Part shown: in pieces, positions 63,063 through 64,000 of the stretch
How the letters are laid out: the number at the start of each line of letters is the position of its first letter
Numbering within the stretch: position 1 is the stretch's first letter
DNA from: Pyrinomonadaceae bacterium
GTDB taxonomy: Bacteria; Acidobacteriota; Blastocatellia; Pyrinomonadales; Pyrinomonadaceae
Assembly (NCBI GenBank): GCA_028284415.1
Contig: JANQRU010000004.1
Location: 434,001 to 498,000, forward strand
DNA length: 64,000 nucleotides
Direction of reading: 5' to 3'
Position numbers and translations under genes: made by a program
The notes under the pieces: generated by a model
Seen by the model: the letters and a program-made list of their open reading frames with translations, nothing else
Told to the model about the DNA's origin: nothing
Database searches by the model: none

Positions 63063-63151
63063 AATCAGTATAGCGAACGATAGTGAGCAAGTCTATTTAA
63101 TAGACATTTTCGAGCAAATTACACTACTCACTATCGTTCGCTATACTGATT
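63063..63151. repeat. REPIN-like inverted pair, copy 2
   Basis: Two perfect 25-base arms (63063-63087 and 63127-63151) are the same sequence as those at 30591-30678. The 39-base core is different and contains its own palindrome GTCTATT-T-AATAGAC (63091-63105). Confidence 0.85.
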
Positions 63152-63157
63152 AAGAAT

Positions 63158-63529
63158 CTATAGCCAACTTCCCTTCACAAATTCCGCATTCATATACGGA
63201 AATTCAGCAAATACATCTCTCGCCGTTGCTCTATCTGCCCGTAAATAAAGTCTTAGAACAGTTTCATCAACTTGAGTTTTTAGTTCAATGCAAGGCTCTT
63301 CACCAAAGCCAACATCAATAAATGTAAAGGAGAAATACTTAATCTTTTCGGGTTCAAGATGAACGTGGCAATGACAGGCGTCTTTATCAATGACTCTTTC
63401 GTTGCCGTCTCTGCCGATGCTAATACTGCCGACAATATTCGCCGATACTGCTGCATTCGGAACGGCAACGACAAATTCGCCGAAGTTTAGAATGTCATCG
63501 AGTGCTTTCCAAAAAGTATCTTTGTCCAT
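63158..63529 (-). CDS. small conserved-looking protein of unknown function
   Basis: The 123-residue protein has no signal peptide. A helical start (D-T-F-W-K-A-L-D-D-I-L-N-F-G-E-F-V-V-A-V-P-N) is followed by strands with A-C-H-C-H-V-H-L-E-P-E-K-I, a His/Cys cluster that could bind a metal or haem. The end, F-P-Y-M-N-A-E-F-V-K-G-S-W-L, is a plausible conserved tail. It lies between rplS and rnhB. I do not recognise the family. Confidence 0.7.
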   Translation of the reverse strand: MDKDTFWKALDDILNFGEFVVAVPNAAVSANIVGSISIGRDGNERVIDKDACHCHVHLEPEKIKYFSFTFIDVGFGEEPCIELKTQVDETVLRLYLRADRATARDVFAEFPYMNAEFVKGSWL

Positions 63530-63548
63530 TGATGCTTTTTAAAGTGCC

Positions 63549-63578
63549 AAAAACCGCCTGCGATGCACGACGGTTTTT
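63549..63578 (-). terminator. intrinsic terminator after rplS
   Basis: AAAAACCG (63549-63556) pairs with CGGTTTTT (63571-63578), and a T-run is read on the minus strand. Confidence 0.65.
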
Positions 63579-63605
63579 GCAAACTTTTGTTTAAGATTAA
63601 AAATT

Positions 63606-63980
63606 TTACTTGGCGGATTTCCCTTTCTTTTTCTGACGCATATCGCGTTCGGGAATACGTGCTGCTTTTCCGCGTAAGTTGCGTAAATAATAAAGTTTTG
63701 CACGGCGAACTTTACCGTAGCGAACAACTTCTATGCGGTCAATAATTGTTGCATGAATCGGGAAAATTCTTTCAACGCCGACGCCGAAACTTGTCTTTCT
63801 AACGGTGATCGTTTCACGCGGACCGCCGTGTTTTCTGGCGATGCAAAAACCTTCAAATGCCTGCAAACGCTCTTTGTTTCCCTCTTGAATTCTTACCCAA
63901 ACGCGAACTGTATCGCCCGGCTGAAAATCGGGAATATCATCTCTTAACTGTGTCTTTTCTATCGAATCTAAACGGTTCAT
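63606..63980 (-). CDS. rplS: 50S ribosomal protein L19
   Basis: The 124-residue protein shows the L19 core: [26 protein letters not shown] and [17 protein letters not shown]. The C-terminal basic tail is present. It sits at the subunit interface. Its upstream neighbour (commonly trmD) would lie beyond the window. A period-7 repeat abuts the start. Confidence 0.97.
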   Translation of the reverse strand: MNRLDSIEKTQLRDDIPDFQPGDTVRVWVRIQEGNKERLQAFEGFCIARKHGGPRETITVRKTSFGVGVERIFPIHATIIDRIEVVRYGKVRRAKLYYLRNLRGKAARIPERDMRQKKKGKSAK

Positions 63981-64000
63981 AACTCTAGTGGTCAGTGGTT
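63981..64000 (-). repeat. period-7 ACCACTGACCACT repeat before rplS
   Basis: On the minus strand AACCACTGACCACTAGAGTT runs directly into the rplS ATG. It is truncated by the window edge. Confidence 0.5.

Overview
The window is A+T-rich DNA from a Gram-negative (diderm) bacterium, most likely an acidobacterium of the Blastocatellia type. The pointers are two tandem secreted VWA proteins of the acidobacterial VWFA-related type, an Oar-like TonB-dependent receptor with an N-terminal carboxypeptidase-regulatory domain, lgt and lspA, and many short secreted proteins ending their signal peptides in F/A-A-Q. Nothing looks like a prophage or plasmid; the gene content is chromosomal, with scattered short repeats. 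The lineage assignment is inference from family content.

Layout. 1-8.0 kb: the edge of a CtlX-like amidinohydrolase, a large TonB-dependent receptor, a FAD oxidoreductase divergent from an MBL-fold hydrolase, and selA. 8.0-14.9 kb: a small coiled-coil protein, a cold-shock protein with a long leader, tryptophan 2,3-dioxygenase, a sigma-54-driven pair (secreted kinase-like protein plus DUF4956 membrane protein), a secreted tyrosine-phosphatase-like protein, a 5'-nucleotidase and a TPR protein. 14.9-27.6 kb: a five-gene minus-strand operon of secreted DUF11-type proteins, including one of about 1,860 residues with a C-terminal beta-barrel, behind a near-consensus sigma-54 promoter. 27.9-36 kb: a DUF6414-like protein, lepA, an M16 peptidase, a glycogen-debranching enzyme and an orphan PAAR-like protein. 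36-45.8 kb: a lipoprotein, a double universal stress protein, two VWA proteins, a phosphomannomutase, a TPR/DUF1579-like protein, an NSS transporter with a 2OG-Fe(II) oxygenase, and a small Sm-like secreted protein. 45.8-55.3 kb: ileS with a leader-peptide attenuator, acetyltransferases, an esterase, lspA, lgt and an RluD-type pseudouridine synthase. 55.6-64 kb: a GH92 mannosidase, then a minus-strand housekeeping run rplS - small protein - rnhB - DinB - YwbE - reductase - PhoX.

The most notable signal is the ileS leader. A 17-codon peptide carries four consecutive Ile codons, followed by two mutually exclusive RNA structures, one of them a strong terminator. This is the layout of ribosome-mediated transcription attenuation controlled by Ile-tRNA charging. 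Second are the two sigma-54 promoters in front of envelope genes, each with a 15-bp palindrome about 115-145 bp upstream where an enhancer-binding protein would sit.

The intergenic spaces hold several repeat families: two copies of a REPIN-like inverted pair, period-7 and period-10 degenerate tandem repeats that repeatedly abut or contain start codons, and nested palindromes. No tRNA, rRNA, CRISPR array or transposase gene was seen.
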